A stretch of DNA of 40,616 nt from Nannocystaceae bacterium (GTDB lineage: Bacteria > Myxococcota_A > Polyangia > Nannocystales > Nannocystaceae): positions 1-40,616 of the forward strand of contig JAIBBS010000063.1 of NCBI GenBank assembly GCA_019694555.1. Reading direction: 5' to 3'. A model generated the notes under the pieces. It was not told the origin of the DNA, searched no databases, and worked only from the letters and a program-made list of their open reading frames with translations. A program made the position numbers and the translations under genes. Positions 31,011 to 39,953 of the stretch are shown one piece after another (the stretch's first letter is position 1; each line of letters opens with the position of its first letter).

Positions 31011-32009
31011 ATGGTGCGCGCGTCGTGGATCGTCGGGCTCGGGTGCATCGCGTGCGGTGGTGCGCCCGGCGACGCGGCGAAACCCGAGTCGACGCCGAGC
31101 GCAGCGGCGCCCGCCAAGGCGCCCGAGGTGAAGGCGCCCGAGGCGAAGACGCCCGAGGCGAAGACGCCCGAGGCGAAGGCGCCCGAGGCGAAGGCGCCGC
31201 TCGAGCCCGCCGCGCCGACGATCGATCCCGCCGCGGGCAGCACCGCTGCGCTGCCCGCGGTCGGCACCCCGCCGCCGTGGTCGACGGTGCTCTCGCTCGC
31301 GCGCGAGGCGGGCTTGCGCAAGCCCGCGCAGGCGGCACCGATGGCGGGCCTGGGCGGCGGGCGCTGGGCCGCGGTGCTGCGCACGACCGACAGCGAGGCC
31401 GGCGACGACGGCGGGACCTGGTCCACGCACCTGCTCGTCCTCGACGCCGCCGCCACGCCGCCGCGCCTGCTCGATCGCCGCGTGCTCGTGACGATGGCCG
31501 AAGGTGGGCTCGAGGGGGCCGACAGTGCGCGCGCGGCCGTGTTCGCCGACGACTACGACGGCGACGGCGCGCGCGAGATCCTGCTGCGCTTCGGCTTCGC
31601 GCGCATGCTGTGCGGCATCGGTCAGATCGATCGCCGCGAGCTGCGGATCTACCACGTCGCCGCCGAGGGCACGCTGCGACCGCAGGTGGCGCTGACGCTC
31701 GACGACACCAACTACCGCGAGGGCACCACCGCACGCGAGTCGTTCGCCGACCGCAACGCCGATGGTCGCGCGGACCTCGTGATCGCGGGTCGCGGCTTCG
31801 TCGCGGACCTCGGTGACGGCGATACCGAGCCGCCGCCCGAGGGCGCGCACGATCTCTACCTCTACGTGCCCGCGCGCGACGAGTACGCGCGCGAGGGCGG
31901 CAAGCCGCGTGCGCGCAAGGCTGCGCCGATCGACTACCGGCTGTGGGACGAGTGCGACGATCCCGACAGCGGCGAGCCGGCCGAGTCGCCGGGCTCCGGC
32001 GCGCTGTGA
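31011..32009 (+). CDS. Lipoprotein with KAPEA repeats and calcium-loop (FG-GAP/VCBS-like) motifs
   Basis: 332 aa from ATG 31011 (upstream in-frame starts lack a signal). Lipoprotein signal VRASWIVGLGCIAC; the lipidated residue is probably the second Cys (LGC-IAC ambiguity). Residues ~28-65 are a rigid Lys/Pro/Glu/Ala linker of pentapeptide repeats (KAPEA, KTPEA). The globular part carries two EF-hand-like calcium loops, DDYDGDGAREI and ADRNADGRADLVI, as in FG-GAP/VCBS propeller blades. Likely a surface-exposed lipoprotein. Separated from the ArsR operon, which runs the other way. No enzyme function seen. Confidence 0.78.
   Translation: MVRASWIVGLGCIACGGAPGDAAKPESTPSAAAPAKAPEVKAPEAKTPEAKTPEAKAPEAKAPLEPAAPTIDPAAGSTAALPAVGTPPPWSTVLSLAREAGLRKPAQAAPMAGLGGGRWAAVLRTTDSEAGDDGGTWSTHLLVLDAAATPPRLLDRRVLVTMAEGGLEGADSARAAVFADDYDGDGAREILLRFGFARMLCGIGQIDRRELRIYHVAAEGTLRPQVALTLDDTNYREGTTARESFADRNADGRADLVIAGRGFVADLGDGDTEPPPEGAHDLYLYVPARDEYAREGGKPRARKAAPIDYRLWDECDDPDSGEPAESPGSGAL
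31116..31190. repeat. Five tandem 15-bp coding repeats
   Basis: AAGGCGCCCGAGG(C/T)G units at 31116, 31131, 31146, 31161 and 31176, differing at one or two bases, encode the K(A/T)PE(A/V) linker of the lipoprotein. Slippage-prone, so copy number may vary between strains. Confidence 0.85.
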
Positions 32010-32016
32010 CGCGCAC

Positions 32017-33270
32017 TCACGACGGCCCGGCGTCGCTGCAGGCCTGCGCGCGCGCCAACAGCAGCGCGCGTTCGCGGGCATTGTGCGCCAGCGCGGCGGC
32101 GCGTTCGAACTGCTCGCGGGCCTCGCGGGCGCGGCCGAGCCGGCGCAGCAGATCGCCGTGCACGGCCGGCAGCAGGTGATAGCTCCGCAGCGCCGGGACA
32201 TCACCGAGCGCCTCGACCAGCGGCAGCGCGGCCTCGGGGCCGTACGCCATCGAGACCGCGACCGCGCGGTTGAGCTCGACCACCGGCGAGCCGGTGCGCT
32301 CCACCAGCGCGTCGTACAGCGCGACGATGCGCGGCCAGTCGGTGGCGTCGGCGGTGGCGGCCTGGGCATGACAGGCGCTGATCGCCGCCTGCAGCGTGTA
32401 CGGCCCCAGCGGCTGCGCCAGCGCACCGGCGCGCAACAGCGCCGCGAGGCCGCGGCTGATGAGCAACCGATCCCAGCGCCCGCGATCCTGCTCGAGCAGC
32501 AGCACCGGCTCGCCGTCGGGCCCGAGTCGCGCGCGCATGCGCGAGGCATGCAGCTCCATCAACGCGACCAGACCGTGCACCTCGGCCTCGTCGGGCACCA
32601 GGCCCGCGAGGATCCGGCCCAGTCGCAGCGCGTCCTCGCACAGACCCTGCCGCATCCAGTCGTCGCCGCGGGTCGCGACGTAGCCCTCGTTGAAGATCAG
32701 ATAGATCACCTCGAGCACCGACGGCAGGCGGGCGGCGAGCGCCTCGCCGCGCGGCACCTCGAAGGGCACGCGCGCGGCCGCGAGCGTGCGCTTGGCCCGG
32801 ACGATGCGCTGCGCCACCGTGGGCTCGGGCAGCAGGAACGCGCGCGCGATCTCTTCGGTCGTGAGCCCACCGAGCAGGCGCAGCGTGAGCGCGACCCTGG
32901 CCTCGGTCGAGAGCACGGGATGGCACGCGACCAGCACCAGGCGCAGCAGATCGTCGCCGACGTCGTCGTCGATCGCGGCCGGCGGCGCGGCCTCGTCGCC
33001 CTCGTCGCGCGCGAGCGCGTCGTGCTTGCGGGCGACCATGCGCGCGCGACGATGGCGATCGATCGCCCGGCGCTTCGCCGTCGCCATCAGCCACGCGCCG
33101 GGGTTGTCGGGGATGCCGGCCTGCGGCCAGTGGGCGAGCGCGGACAGCAGCGCCTCCTGGGCCAGATCCTCGGCCGCGTCGACGTCGCCGACCATGCGCA
33201 CGAGGCCACCGATCAGTCGGGCGGACTCGATCCGCCACACCGCCTCGATGGCCTCGCGCGTCGTCGTCAT
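32017..33270 (-). CDS. ECF42-type RNA polymerase sigma factor with C-terminal helical extension
   Basis: 417 aa from ATG 33268-33270. Sigma-2 (~10-80: AEDLAQEALLSALAHWPQAG; GAWLMATAKRRAIDRHRR) and sigma-4 (~125-175: TLRLLGGLTTEEIARAFLLP; TVAQRIVRAKRTLA). The long C-terminal extension (~190-417) contains FNEGYVATRGDDWMRQGLCE, LCEDALRLGR and GSPVVELNRAVAVSMAYGPE, as in the DUF6596/TPR-like extension of ECF42. This group has no anti-sigma factor and is encoded with YCII/DGPF proteins; two such genes lie directly upstream here, only 10 bp away, as one operon. A promoter matching the published ECF42 consensus is at 34165-34191. Confidence 0.92.
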   Translation of the reverse strand: MTTTREAIEAVWRIESARLIGGLVRMVGDVDAAEDLAQEALLSALAHWPQAGIPDNPGAWLMATAKRRAIDRHRRARMVARKHDALARDEGDEAAPPAAIDDDVGDDLLRLVLVACHPVLSTEARVALTLRLLGGLTTEEIARAFLLPEPTVAQRIVRAKRTLAAARVPFEVPRGEALAARLPSVLEVIYLIFNEGYVATRGDDWMRQGLCEDALRLGRILAGLVPDEAEVHGLVALMELHASRMRARLGPDGEPVLLLEQDRGRWDRLLISRGLAALLRAGALAQPLGPYTLQAAISACHAQAATADATDWPRIVALYDALVERTGSPVVELNRAVAVSMAYGPEAALPLVEALGDVPALRSYHLLPAVHGDLLRRLGRAREAREQFERAAALAHNARERALLLARAQACSDAGPS

Positions 33271-33280
33271 GGCGCTTCGC

Positions 33281-33715
33281 TCAGCCGTTGCGCTTGGCTT
33301 CGACCTGCTCGCGCAGCTGCTGCTCCAGCGCGCGCAGCTCGGGCGTGAAGGCCTCGCCGAAATCCTCGGCCTCGAGCACCGGACGGAGCTCGAGGATCGA
33401 CTCCTCGCCCGGCATCGGGTCGGGGCAACGGCGCGCCCACTCGACCGCCTCGTCCATGCTGCGGACCTGCCACAGCCAGAAGCCCGCGATGAGCTCCTTG
33501 GTCTCCGCGAAGGGGCCATCGACCACGGTCTTGCGCCCCTCGCCGAAGACCACGCGCTTGCCCTTGTCGCTGGGGTGCAACCCATCGCCCGCGAGCATGA
33601 CGCCGGCCTTGACCAGCTCTTCGTTGTAGCGGCCCATCGCGGCCAGCAGCGCCTCGGCGGGCATCACACCGGCCTCGGAGTTCTTCGTCGCCTTCACAAT
33701 CACCATCACGCGCAT
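33281..33715 (-). CDS. YCII/DGPF-domain protein
   Basis: 144 aa. YCII-related fold (dimeric ferredoxin-like alpha+beta barrel) with MRVMVIVKATKNSEAG, GDGLHPSDKGKRVVFGEG and the diagnostic VDGPFAETKELIAGFWLWQV. C-terminal extension with EEQL/RE helices. Likely a small-molecule-binding or accessory protein of the ECF42 module; the biochemical role is not established. A Shine-Dalgarno sequence (CAGGAGATC) is present 5-10 bases before ATG 33715. Second gene of the operon, 26 bp after the other YCII gene and 10 bp before the sigma gene. Confidence 0.92.
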   Translation of the reverse strand: MRVMVIVKATKNSEAGVMPAEALLAAMGRYNEELVKAGVMLAGDGLHPSDKGKRVVFGEGRKTVVDGPFAETKELIAGFWLWQVRSMDEAVEWARRCPDPMPGEESILELRPVLEAEDFGEAFTPELRALEQQLREQVEAKRNG

Positions 33716-33741
33716 GGTTCGATCTCCTGGGCTCTGGGTGA

Positions 33742-34128
33742 TCACGGGTGCCCGCCGGGGGCGTCGCTGGCGAGGAACTCGATCGGTCGCACCTCGCACT
33801 CGCCCTCGAACTCGGGCCAGTGACGACGGTGCACGTCCATGAACTCGGTCACCAGGCGCACGAGCTCTTCGTGGGAGTTCGCCTGCAGGATCGCCCAGCC
33901 ACCGATGACCTCCTTGGTCTCGGTGAAGGGGCCGTCGGTGGTGGTGAGCTTGCCGCCGGCCAACCGCATGCGGAAGCCCGCGCGGCTGGGCGCGAGCCCG
34001 CCGGTGTCGACGAGCGCGCCGCTGGCGGAGAAGCGCTCGATCAGCTTGCCCATCGCCTCCATGAGCGCGGCGGGTGGTTGGGTGTCGCGCAGGGCCTCGG
34101 CGCTGCGTACGAAACTGAGATACTTCAT
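33742..34128 (-). CDS. YCII/DGPF-domain protein (second paralog)
   Basis: 128 aa. MKYLSFVRSAEALRDTQPPA, a middle segment ALVDTGGLAPSRAGFRMRLA and TTTDGPFTETKEVIGGWAIL with the DGPF signature. It lacks the C-terminal extension of the neighbouring paralog. First gene of the YCII-YCII-ECF42 operon; its ATG at 34128 is about 28 nt below the predicted ECF42-dependent transcription start. Function inferred from the ECF42 association only. Confidence 0.92.
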   Translation of the reverse strand: MKYLSFVRSAEALRDTQPPAALMEAMGKLIERFSASGALVDTGGLAPSRAGFRMRLAGGKLTTTDGPFTETKEVIGGWAILQANSHEELVRLVTEFMDVHRRHWPEFEGECEVRPIEFLASDAPGGHP

Positions 34129-34164
34129 CGGTCTTGCGTCCTGGGTTCGGGGGTTCGACCACGC

Positions 34165-34191
34165 GACGATCGAGCCGACGCCGGATCGACA
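34165..34191 (-). promoter_or_regulatory. Predicted ECF42-dependent promoter
   Basis: On the minus strand TGTCGA (34191-34186) is followed after 17 bp by CGTC (34168-34165), matching the ECF42 target consensus as I recall it (TGTCGA at -35, CGA/TC at -10). It precedes the YCII-YCII-sigma operon, so the sigma factor would drive its own synthesis. Confidence 0.7.
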
Positions 34192-34303
34192 GGGGCCGCG
34201 AAATTGTTCGCTCGCGGGCGCCGGCTTCGCAACAAGCCCTGCGAACCCGCGCACTTGGCCGCGTCCCGGCGAGCCGCGCGCCGTGGGATCCGCGGGGCCC
34301 GGC

Positions 34304-34732
34304 TCAGGCGAGCTGCTCGGGTCCGAGCTCGACGATGCGCGGCGGCTGCTGCGTGAAATCGCTGTAGCGGATCCACGTCGGCCGCACGCGCACGTGGGTG
34401 ATGCCGGGCCACGCGAGGCGGTCGCGGCCGTCGGGGTACGCGACGAAGTAGCACTCGCGGATGCGCTCGAGCTCGGCGCCGGTCGGCAGATCGGCGATGC
34501 CCTCGATCTGCGCGGTGATGCCCTCGTCCCAGCCGATGACCAAGGCGATGCGCGGGTCGGCGCGGAGGTTGCGGAACTTGCGGGTGGCCTCGACGGTGTC
34601 GAAGACCAGCTCGAGCGCGTCGCTGACCGCGAAGCCGACCACCGCCGCCTGGGGCGCGCCGTCGGCCGCGACCGTCGCCTCGATCGCGAGCTTGGAGCGG
34701 CGCAAGAAGGCGAGCAACGCCTCGCGTGTCAT
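34304..34732 (-). CDS. Pyridoxamine 5'-phosphate oxidase-fold (PPOX) flavin-binding protein
   Basis: 142 aa. Split-barrel FMN-binding fold: AIEATVAADGAPQAAVVGFA at the N-terminus, LVFDTVEATRKFRNLRADPR and IALVIGWDEGITAQIEGIAD in the middle, ending TWIRYSDFTQQPPRIVEL. The PPOX class includes FMN or F420 reductases; the specific substrate is not readable. ATG 34732. It lies 22 bp below the LysR gene on the same strand and 112 bp upstream of the ECF42 promoter; cotranscription with LysR is likely, with the YCII genes less so. Confidence 0.87.
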   Translation of the reverse strand: MTREALLAFLRRSKLAIEATVAADGAPQAAVVGFAVSDALELVFDTVEATRKFRNLRADPRIALVIGWDEGITAQIEGIADLPTGAELERIRECYFVAYPDGRDRLAWPGITHVRVRPTWIRYSDFTQQPPRIVELGPEQLA

Positions 34733-34754
34733 GGCGGCAGGCTATCACGATCGA

Positions 34755-35621
34755 TCAACTGCGCCGCAGCGTCGCGAGCAGCAGGTCGCGGAACGCGGTG
34801 ACCTTGCGGGGGACCTGCGCGGCCGCGGGGTACAGCAGCACCAGCGAACCCGCGGGTAGGCGCGCGCGCGGCAGCACGGCGACGAGGCTGCCCGCGGCGA
34901 CCAGCGGATCGGCGTCGAAGTTCGGCAGCAATCCGATGCCGACGCCTGCGCGCGTGAGCTCGAGCAAGAACAGCATGTCGTTGCCGACCACGCGCGGCGT
35001 CAGCTCCAGGCGCAGCAGGCGACGCGCCGCGGCGCTGCCGAAGCCCAGCCACTCGTGGCCGGCCTCGCCCAGCTCGCGCGGCGTGCCGCGTCGCGCGATG
35101 TACGAAGGCGACGCGTAGGCGCGCAGCTCGCTGGTGATCAGCTTGCGCCGCACCAGCGACGTGTCGCGCTCGACACCCATGCTCGCGCGCACCGCCAGGT
35201 CGAAGCCCTCGCCGACGAGGTCGACGTTGCGGTTGGACAGATCGCAGTCGACCCGCACCTCGGGGTAGCGCGCGACGAACCGCGCGATGACCTCGGGCAA
35301 CAGCGTCGTGCCGACATCGAGCGGCGCCGACAGCCGCAGCGTGCCGGCCGGCTCCTGCTGGCGCTCCGGCAGGTTCTCCAGCGCGGCCTCGATGCCGCGC
35401 ACGTGCGCACCGGCGCGCTCGAACAACGCCTGGCCCGCGGTGCTCAGCGACACGCGCCGGGTGGTGCGGTGGACCAGCTGCGCGCCGACGTGACGTTCGA
35501 GCCGCGCGATGGCGCGGCTGACGGTGCCGGTGGTGACGCCCAGGCGCTTGGCCGCCGTCGAGAAGCTGCTGCTCTCGCCCACGGCGACCAGGGCGGCGAC
35601 GAGATCGATTGTTGCAGCCAT
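34755..35621 (-). CDS. LysR-family transcriptional regulator
   Basis: 288 aa from ATG 35621. N-terminal helix-turn-helix (LVAALVAVGESSSFSTAAKR; LGVTTGTVSRAIARLERHVG; LVHRTTRRVSLSTAGQALFE), then a periplasmic-binding-like domain (AGTLRLSAPLDVGTTLLPEV; YPEVRVDCDLSNRNVDLVGE; GFDLAVRASMGVERDTSLVR). The gene is divergent from DoxX and the extradiol-dioxygenase-like gene, its likely targets. The 72-bp gap contains AACTCT (35630-35635) and a distant inverted AGAGTT; no convincing LysR palindrome was found. Confidence 0.93.
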   Translation of the reverse strand: MAATIDLVAALVAVGESSSFSTAAKRLGVTTGTVSRAIARLERHVGAQLVHRTTRRVSLSTAGQALFERAGAHVRGIEAALENLPERQQEPAGTLRLSAPLDVGTTLLPEVIARFVARYPEVRVDCDLSNRNVDLVGEGFDLAVRASMGVERDTSLVRRKLITSELRAYASPSYIARRGTPRELGEAGHEWLGFGSAAARRLLRLELTPRVVGNDMLFLLELTRAGVGIGLLPNFDADPLVAAGSLVAVLPRARLPAGSLVLLYPAAAQVPRKVTAFRDLLLATLRRS

Positions 35622-35693
35622 GCAATGAACTCTTTCGGCAAACGACGTTGATGCGACGACGCAAGAATACCAGAGTTGCCTCGAGAGCCGATC

Positions 35694-36125
35694 ATGCACC
35701 CCGATGCCACCGTCGATTCCCGTCCGCGCGCGCCCGCGCGATCGATCCACCTCGCGGCCTGGGTCGCGCAGGCACTGCTCGCCGCCGCGTTCCTGATGGC
35801 CGGCTTCGCCAAGCTGACCTCGCCGGTCGAGGCCCTCGCGGCGCAGATGCCGTGGGTCACCGGCGCGATGGGCCGCTTCGTGCGCTTGATCGGCGCGGTC
35901 GAGATCGCCGGCGCGCTGGGCCTGCTGTTGCCGGCGGCCACACGGATCCAGCCGCGGCTGACGGTGTTGGCCGCGCTGGGCCTGGCGGTGGTGATGGTGC
36001 TGGCCGCGATCACGCACGCCAGCCGCGGCGAGTGGGCAGGGATCGTCGCCAACGTCGTGCTCGGCGGACTCGCGGCGTTCGTGCTATGGGCCCGCAGCAG
36101 CAAGGCGCCGATCCGACCCCGGTGA
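35694..36125 (+). CDS. DoxX-family membrane protein
   Basis: 143 aa from ATG 35694. Four hydrophobic helices: ~19-38 (LAAWVAQALLAAAFLMAGFA), ~60-80, ~90-108 and ~115-132. The DoxX motif is at AFLMAGFAKLTSP near the N-terminus. Family members include thiosulfate:quinone oxidoreductase subunits and small proteins of redox stress pathways. Its stop overlaps a GTG of the dioxygenase frame, so the two are probably coupled. Divergent from LysR. Confidence 0.88.
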   Translation: MHPDATVDSRPRAPARSIHLAAWVAQALLAAAFLMAGFAKLTSPVEALAAQMPWVTGAMGRFVRLIGAVEIAGALGLLLPAATRIQPRLTVLAALGLAVVMVLAAITHASRGEWAGIVANVVLGGLAAFVLWARSSKAPIRPR

Positions 36126-36151
36126 GCGCCTTGTCCAAGGAAGCGAACGCG

Positions 36152-37111
<960 letters not shown>

Positions 37112-37140
37112 CGCGCCGCCGACCTCGGTGGTAGCGTGCG

Positions 37141-37563
37141 GTGGTGCAGCGAAGTGGACAATGCATGTGCGGCGCCACGCGGTTCGTCGCGACCGGTGAC
37201 CAAGCAAAGCTCTCGGCCTGTCACTGCGGCATGTGCCGTCGTTGGTCGGGCATCGCGTTGATGGTCGGACCCTGGGCGCAGGTGACGTGGACGCAGCAGG
37301 ATCAGCTGGTGGTGTTCCGCTCGTCCGACTGGGCCGAGCGCGGCTTCTGCGGGCGCTGCGGTTCGTCGCTCTTCTACCGCATCACCGCGCAGGGTCCCCA
37401 CGCGGGGGCGATCAACGTCAACTTCGGTGCGCTCGACGACCAGTCCGGCTTCGCGCTCGAGACCGAGTGGTTCTCGGATCGCTGCCCGAGCGCGTATGCC
37501 TTGACGGGCAATCCGCGGCGGATCACCGAGGCCGAGGTGCTCGCGATGTTCGGTGGGGGCTGA
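37141..37563 (+). CDS. GFA/CENP-V-fold zinc protein
   Basis: 140 aa. Zinc-ligand pattern of the glutathione-dependent formaldehyde-activating enzyme fold: CMCGATRF (8-15), CHCGMCRRWSG (27-37), and CGRCGSSLFYR (~70-80), then GAINVNFGALDD and SDRCPSAYALTG. The GFA assignment by name does not prove formaldehyde activity; most family members have unknown substrates. GTG 37141 or 37144 starts. It lies 29 bp after the dioxygenase and 22 bp before a TetR gene, so a single transcript is plausible. Confidence 0.85.
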   Translation: MVQRSGQCMCGATRFVATGDQAKLSACHCGMCRRWSGIALMVGPWAQVTWTQQDQLVVFRSSDWAERGFCGRCGSSLFYRITAQGPHAGAINVNFGALDDQSGFALETEWFSDRCPSAYALTGNPRRITEAEVLAMFGGG

Positions 37564-37585
37564 GTCCCGCGGAGCAGGGATCGCG

Positions 37586-38182
37586 ATGAAAGCAGGATCG
37601 TCCCGTCAAGCCGGTCGCCGGCGGCCGCAGCAGCAGCGGTCGCGCCTGACGGTGGACACGGTGCTCGACGCCGTCGCCGTCGTGCTCGCGCGCCACGGCC
37701 CCGACGCGGTCACCACCAATCGCATCTGCGAGGCCGCCGGGGTCAGCATCGGCTCGCTGTATCAATACTTCCCCGACAAGCAGGCGATCTACCGCGCGCT
37801 CCACCAGCGGCACGTGGACGAGGTCGGCCGCGTGATCGAGCGCGCGCTGGCCGAGCGCGAGCACGCATCGCTCGAGGACTTCGCATGCGCGCTGACGCGC
37901 GATCTCGTGGACGTCCACACTGCGGACCCGGAGCTGCATCGGCTGGTCACGGCCTTGGTGCCGGAGGGGCCGGCGGGCTTCCGCGCCGCGCTGCACGAGA
38001 CGTTCGAGCAGGTGATCCCGCCCACCGACGACGCGAAGCAGCGGATGCTGTTCGTCTTGCCCAACCTCGTCGAGTCGTTGGTGCACGGGTTGACGCAGCC
38101 GCTGGGCTTCATCTCGCTGCCCAGCGCGAGCGCCGAGGCCGTGCGGACCGTGCGGGTCTACCTCGCGTCGCTTCGAGGCTGA
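37586..38182 (+). CDS. TetR-family regulator
   Basis: 198 aa from ATG 37586. Helix-turn-helix (VDTVLDAVAVVLARHGPDAV then TTNRICEAAG, and SIGSLYQYFPDKQAIYRALH) and a C-terminal ligand domain (VHTADPELHRLVTALVPEGP). A ribosome site is seen upstream (GGAG at 37571). Probably regulates its upstream neighbours GFA and the dioxygenase, or itself; no palindrome was found in the short 22-bp gap. Converges with the SGNH hydrolase gene. Confidence 0.9.
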   Translation: MKAGSSRQAGRRRPQQQRSRLTVDTVLDAVAVVLARHGPDAVTTNRICEAAGVSIGSLYQYFPDKQAIYRALHQRHVDEVGRVIERALAEREHASLEDFACALTRDLVDVHTADPELHRLVTALVPEGPAGFRAALHETFEQVIPPTDDAKQRMLFVLPNLVESLVHGLTQPLGFISLPSASAEAVRTVRVYLASLRG

Positions 38183-38193
38183 CGCAGGCATCG

Positions 38194-39045
38194 TCACGAT
38201 CGCTGCGGCGACAGCGATGCGCGGCTCCAGCCGCGCACGACCTCGAGCGCGATGCGGGTCTGCCCCGCGAGGGTGAAGTGCAGCCCGTCGTCCATCAGCA
38301 GCTCGCCAGGCGGCGGAACGCCCAGGCTCGAGAAGAGATCGATGGTCGTGCCGCCGAGCTCGCGCACCGCACTCGCGACGCGGGCGATGTCCTCGTTGCG
38401 GAAGCGTACGCCGAAGCGCGTCAGGCCCCAGTGCGCGGCGACGCGCGCCTCGATCACCGCGGGCGGCGTGATCCACAGGCACTGCGCGTGGGTCTCACTC
38501 GCGATGCGTCCGTGCAGCTCCGCGAGGTTGCGCGCGGTCTCGCGGTGATCGACCAGCGTCTTGCTCGGTCGGGGCCCTTGGGTCCGCGCGTCGTTGACAC
38601 CGAGCATGGCGAGGATCCAGTCGGGCTGTCGCGCCAGCACCTCGCCGATGCGCACCAGCCCATGGGTGGTGGTCTCGCCGGGTACCGCACGGATCGTCAG
38701 CGACAGCATCTGGGCCGGGCGCCGCGCCGCCAGCAGGTGTGCGACGATGCTGGCCCACGACTGCGGATCGGCGGTGTGGCTGTCGCCGAAGGCGACGATC
38801 TGTGCGCCCTCGCGCAGCGGCAGGCGGTCGACCAGCGCGGCCACCTCGGGGTCCGCCAGCAGGGCGTCGGCGGCCGCCTTCGCGCCGCCTCGCATCTGCA
38901 CGAGCGCGTCGCGGTAGACCTCGGGGTCCAGTCCCAGCAGTGCTGCGCGGGTGCTCTCGGTGAGCGCCGCGCTGCCGGGCATCGAGCCGAGCGTGGTTTC
39001 GGGTTGGAGCACCTTGAGCAGCCACTGGATCGTTTCGGTCGACAT
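38194..39045 (-). CDS. SGNH/GDSL-type esterase
   Basis: 283 aa. SGNH blocks: GDSH (87-90, nucleophile Ser89), a Gly in RAVPGETT (block II), LGVND with Asn151 (block III), and DGLHFT with Asp253 and His256 (block V, DxxH). N-terminal ~80 residues are an extra helical region. No convincing signal peptide, so probably cytosolic or peripheral. It should hydrolyse an ester of a carbohydrate or lipid; the specific substrate is unknown. ATG 39045; the 121-bp gap behind it shows nothing except a GC-rich stretch. Confidence 0.88.
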   Translation of the reverse strand: MSTETIQWLLKVLQPETTLGSMPGSAALTESTRAALLGLDPEVYRDALVQMRGGAKAAADALLADPEVAALVDRLPLREGAQIVAFGDSHTADPQSWASIVAHLLAARRPAQMLSLTIRAVPGETTTHGLVRIGEVLARQPDWILAMLGVNDARTQGPRPSKTLVDHRETARNLAELHGRIASETHAQCLWITPPAVIEARVAAHWGLTRFGVRFRNEDIARVASAVRELGGTTIDLFSSLGVPPPGELLMDDGLHFTLAGQTRIALEVVRGWSRASLSPQRS

Positions 39046-39166
39046 GCACGCGCGCCGTGGGTTGGAGGCGTGGTTGGGATAGCAACCGACGGCGGGGCGT
39101 GTCAGCTCGCGTTCGGGCCGCGAAAACGCGGGGGAATCGGGGCGCGGCTCGGATCTGGGGGCGCAC

Positions 39167-39478
39167 TCACGCCGATCCTGGCTTCGGACGCCGCAACGCC
39201 GACCACACGAGGTGCGGCGAGTGCCCCTCGGCCCGCACCATGCGCACCCAGAGCAGCGTCATGTGCTCGAGGTGCAGCGCCTGCGCGAGCCCGCCCACAT
39301 CGAAGGGCTCGAAGCCACAGGCGGCGATCAATTCGGCGACGATGAGCTTCGCCGTCTCGTCGTCCCCGCAGAAGAGCATCGTCGGTTTCACGTCGTAGCC
39401 GGAAAATCGCGGGTCCTCGAGGTTCTCGAAGCCGTAGATGCCGAATGCCTTCACCTGGACGGGGACTCCTCGTGGCAT
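39167..39478 (-). pseudogene. 5'-truncated F420_oxidored-like NAD(P)-binding gene
   Basis: The frame encodes VKAFGIYGFENLEDPRFSGY, KPTMLFCGDD, AELIAACGFEPFDVGGLAQA, LEHMTLLWVRM and HLVWSALRR, the C-terminal half of the F420_oxidored/NADPH-dependent reductase family (…VVKAFN..G.ENL…CGDD..AK…ELI..CGFEP.DVGGL.QA..LE). The N-terminal Rossmann GxGxxG region is absent; the sequence before it (MPRGVPVQ) is unrelated. The fragment keeps a good frame but cannot bind cofactor. It converges on another remnant. Confidence 0.7.
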
Positions 39479-39598
39479 GACTCGACCCCCCTTGCGGGGC
39501 CGATCCAGCATCATGCCGGGGCGCTTGCCCAGGCCACCTCCCGCGCCGTCCGCATCGCCGATCGACCGGCAAATCTAGTCGTCGTTGACCGGCAGAAG

Positions 39599-39874
39599 TC
39601 GTTGTCGCTGATCACGACGGGCCGCTACGCCGACCACGATCGCGTCGATGCGCTCGCGCGCAGGAGCGACACCGACTGGACGCTGGTACGCGCCGTCGGC
39701 CTGAGCGACGAGGCCGCGGGCGCGCTCGGCCCGCTGCACACCACCGAGGTCGGGGGTGCGAAGCCCGGGACGATGCACGTGACGCGCGCCGAAGTGGCGA
39801 CCTTCTGCCTCGACTGCGTCGACGACAACGCGTGGGTCCGCCGCGCGCCTATCATCTGGGACAGCAAGACATGA
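39599..39874 (+). pseudogene. 3' fragment of an NAD(P)H-binding (NmrA/YwnB-like) protein gene
   Basis: Readable as YADHDRVDALARRSDTDWTL then VRAVGLSDEAAG, and MHVTRAEVATFCLDCVDDNA, VRRAPIIWDS, which fits the C-terminal part of atypical SDR/NmrA-like proteins (DHxRVExxVRxSxLDWTxVRPxxLTD…ISRxDVAxFML…xyxRRAPxI). The N-terminal two-thirds with the nucleotide-binding motif are missing. No reasonable start codon lies at the left edge. Probably another rearrangement relic adjoining the previous one. Confidence 0.6.
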
Positions 39875-39953
39875 GCGCGGCGTTCGTCTCCCCTGCTCAC
39901 GGACCACCGAGGACGCCCCTGTCGGCGTCTGCAATCTCGACGGAAGAATGTTC

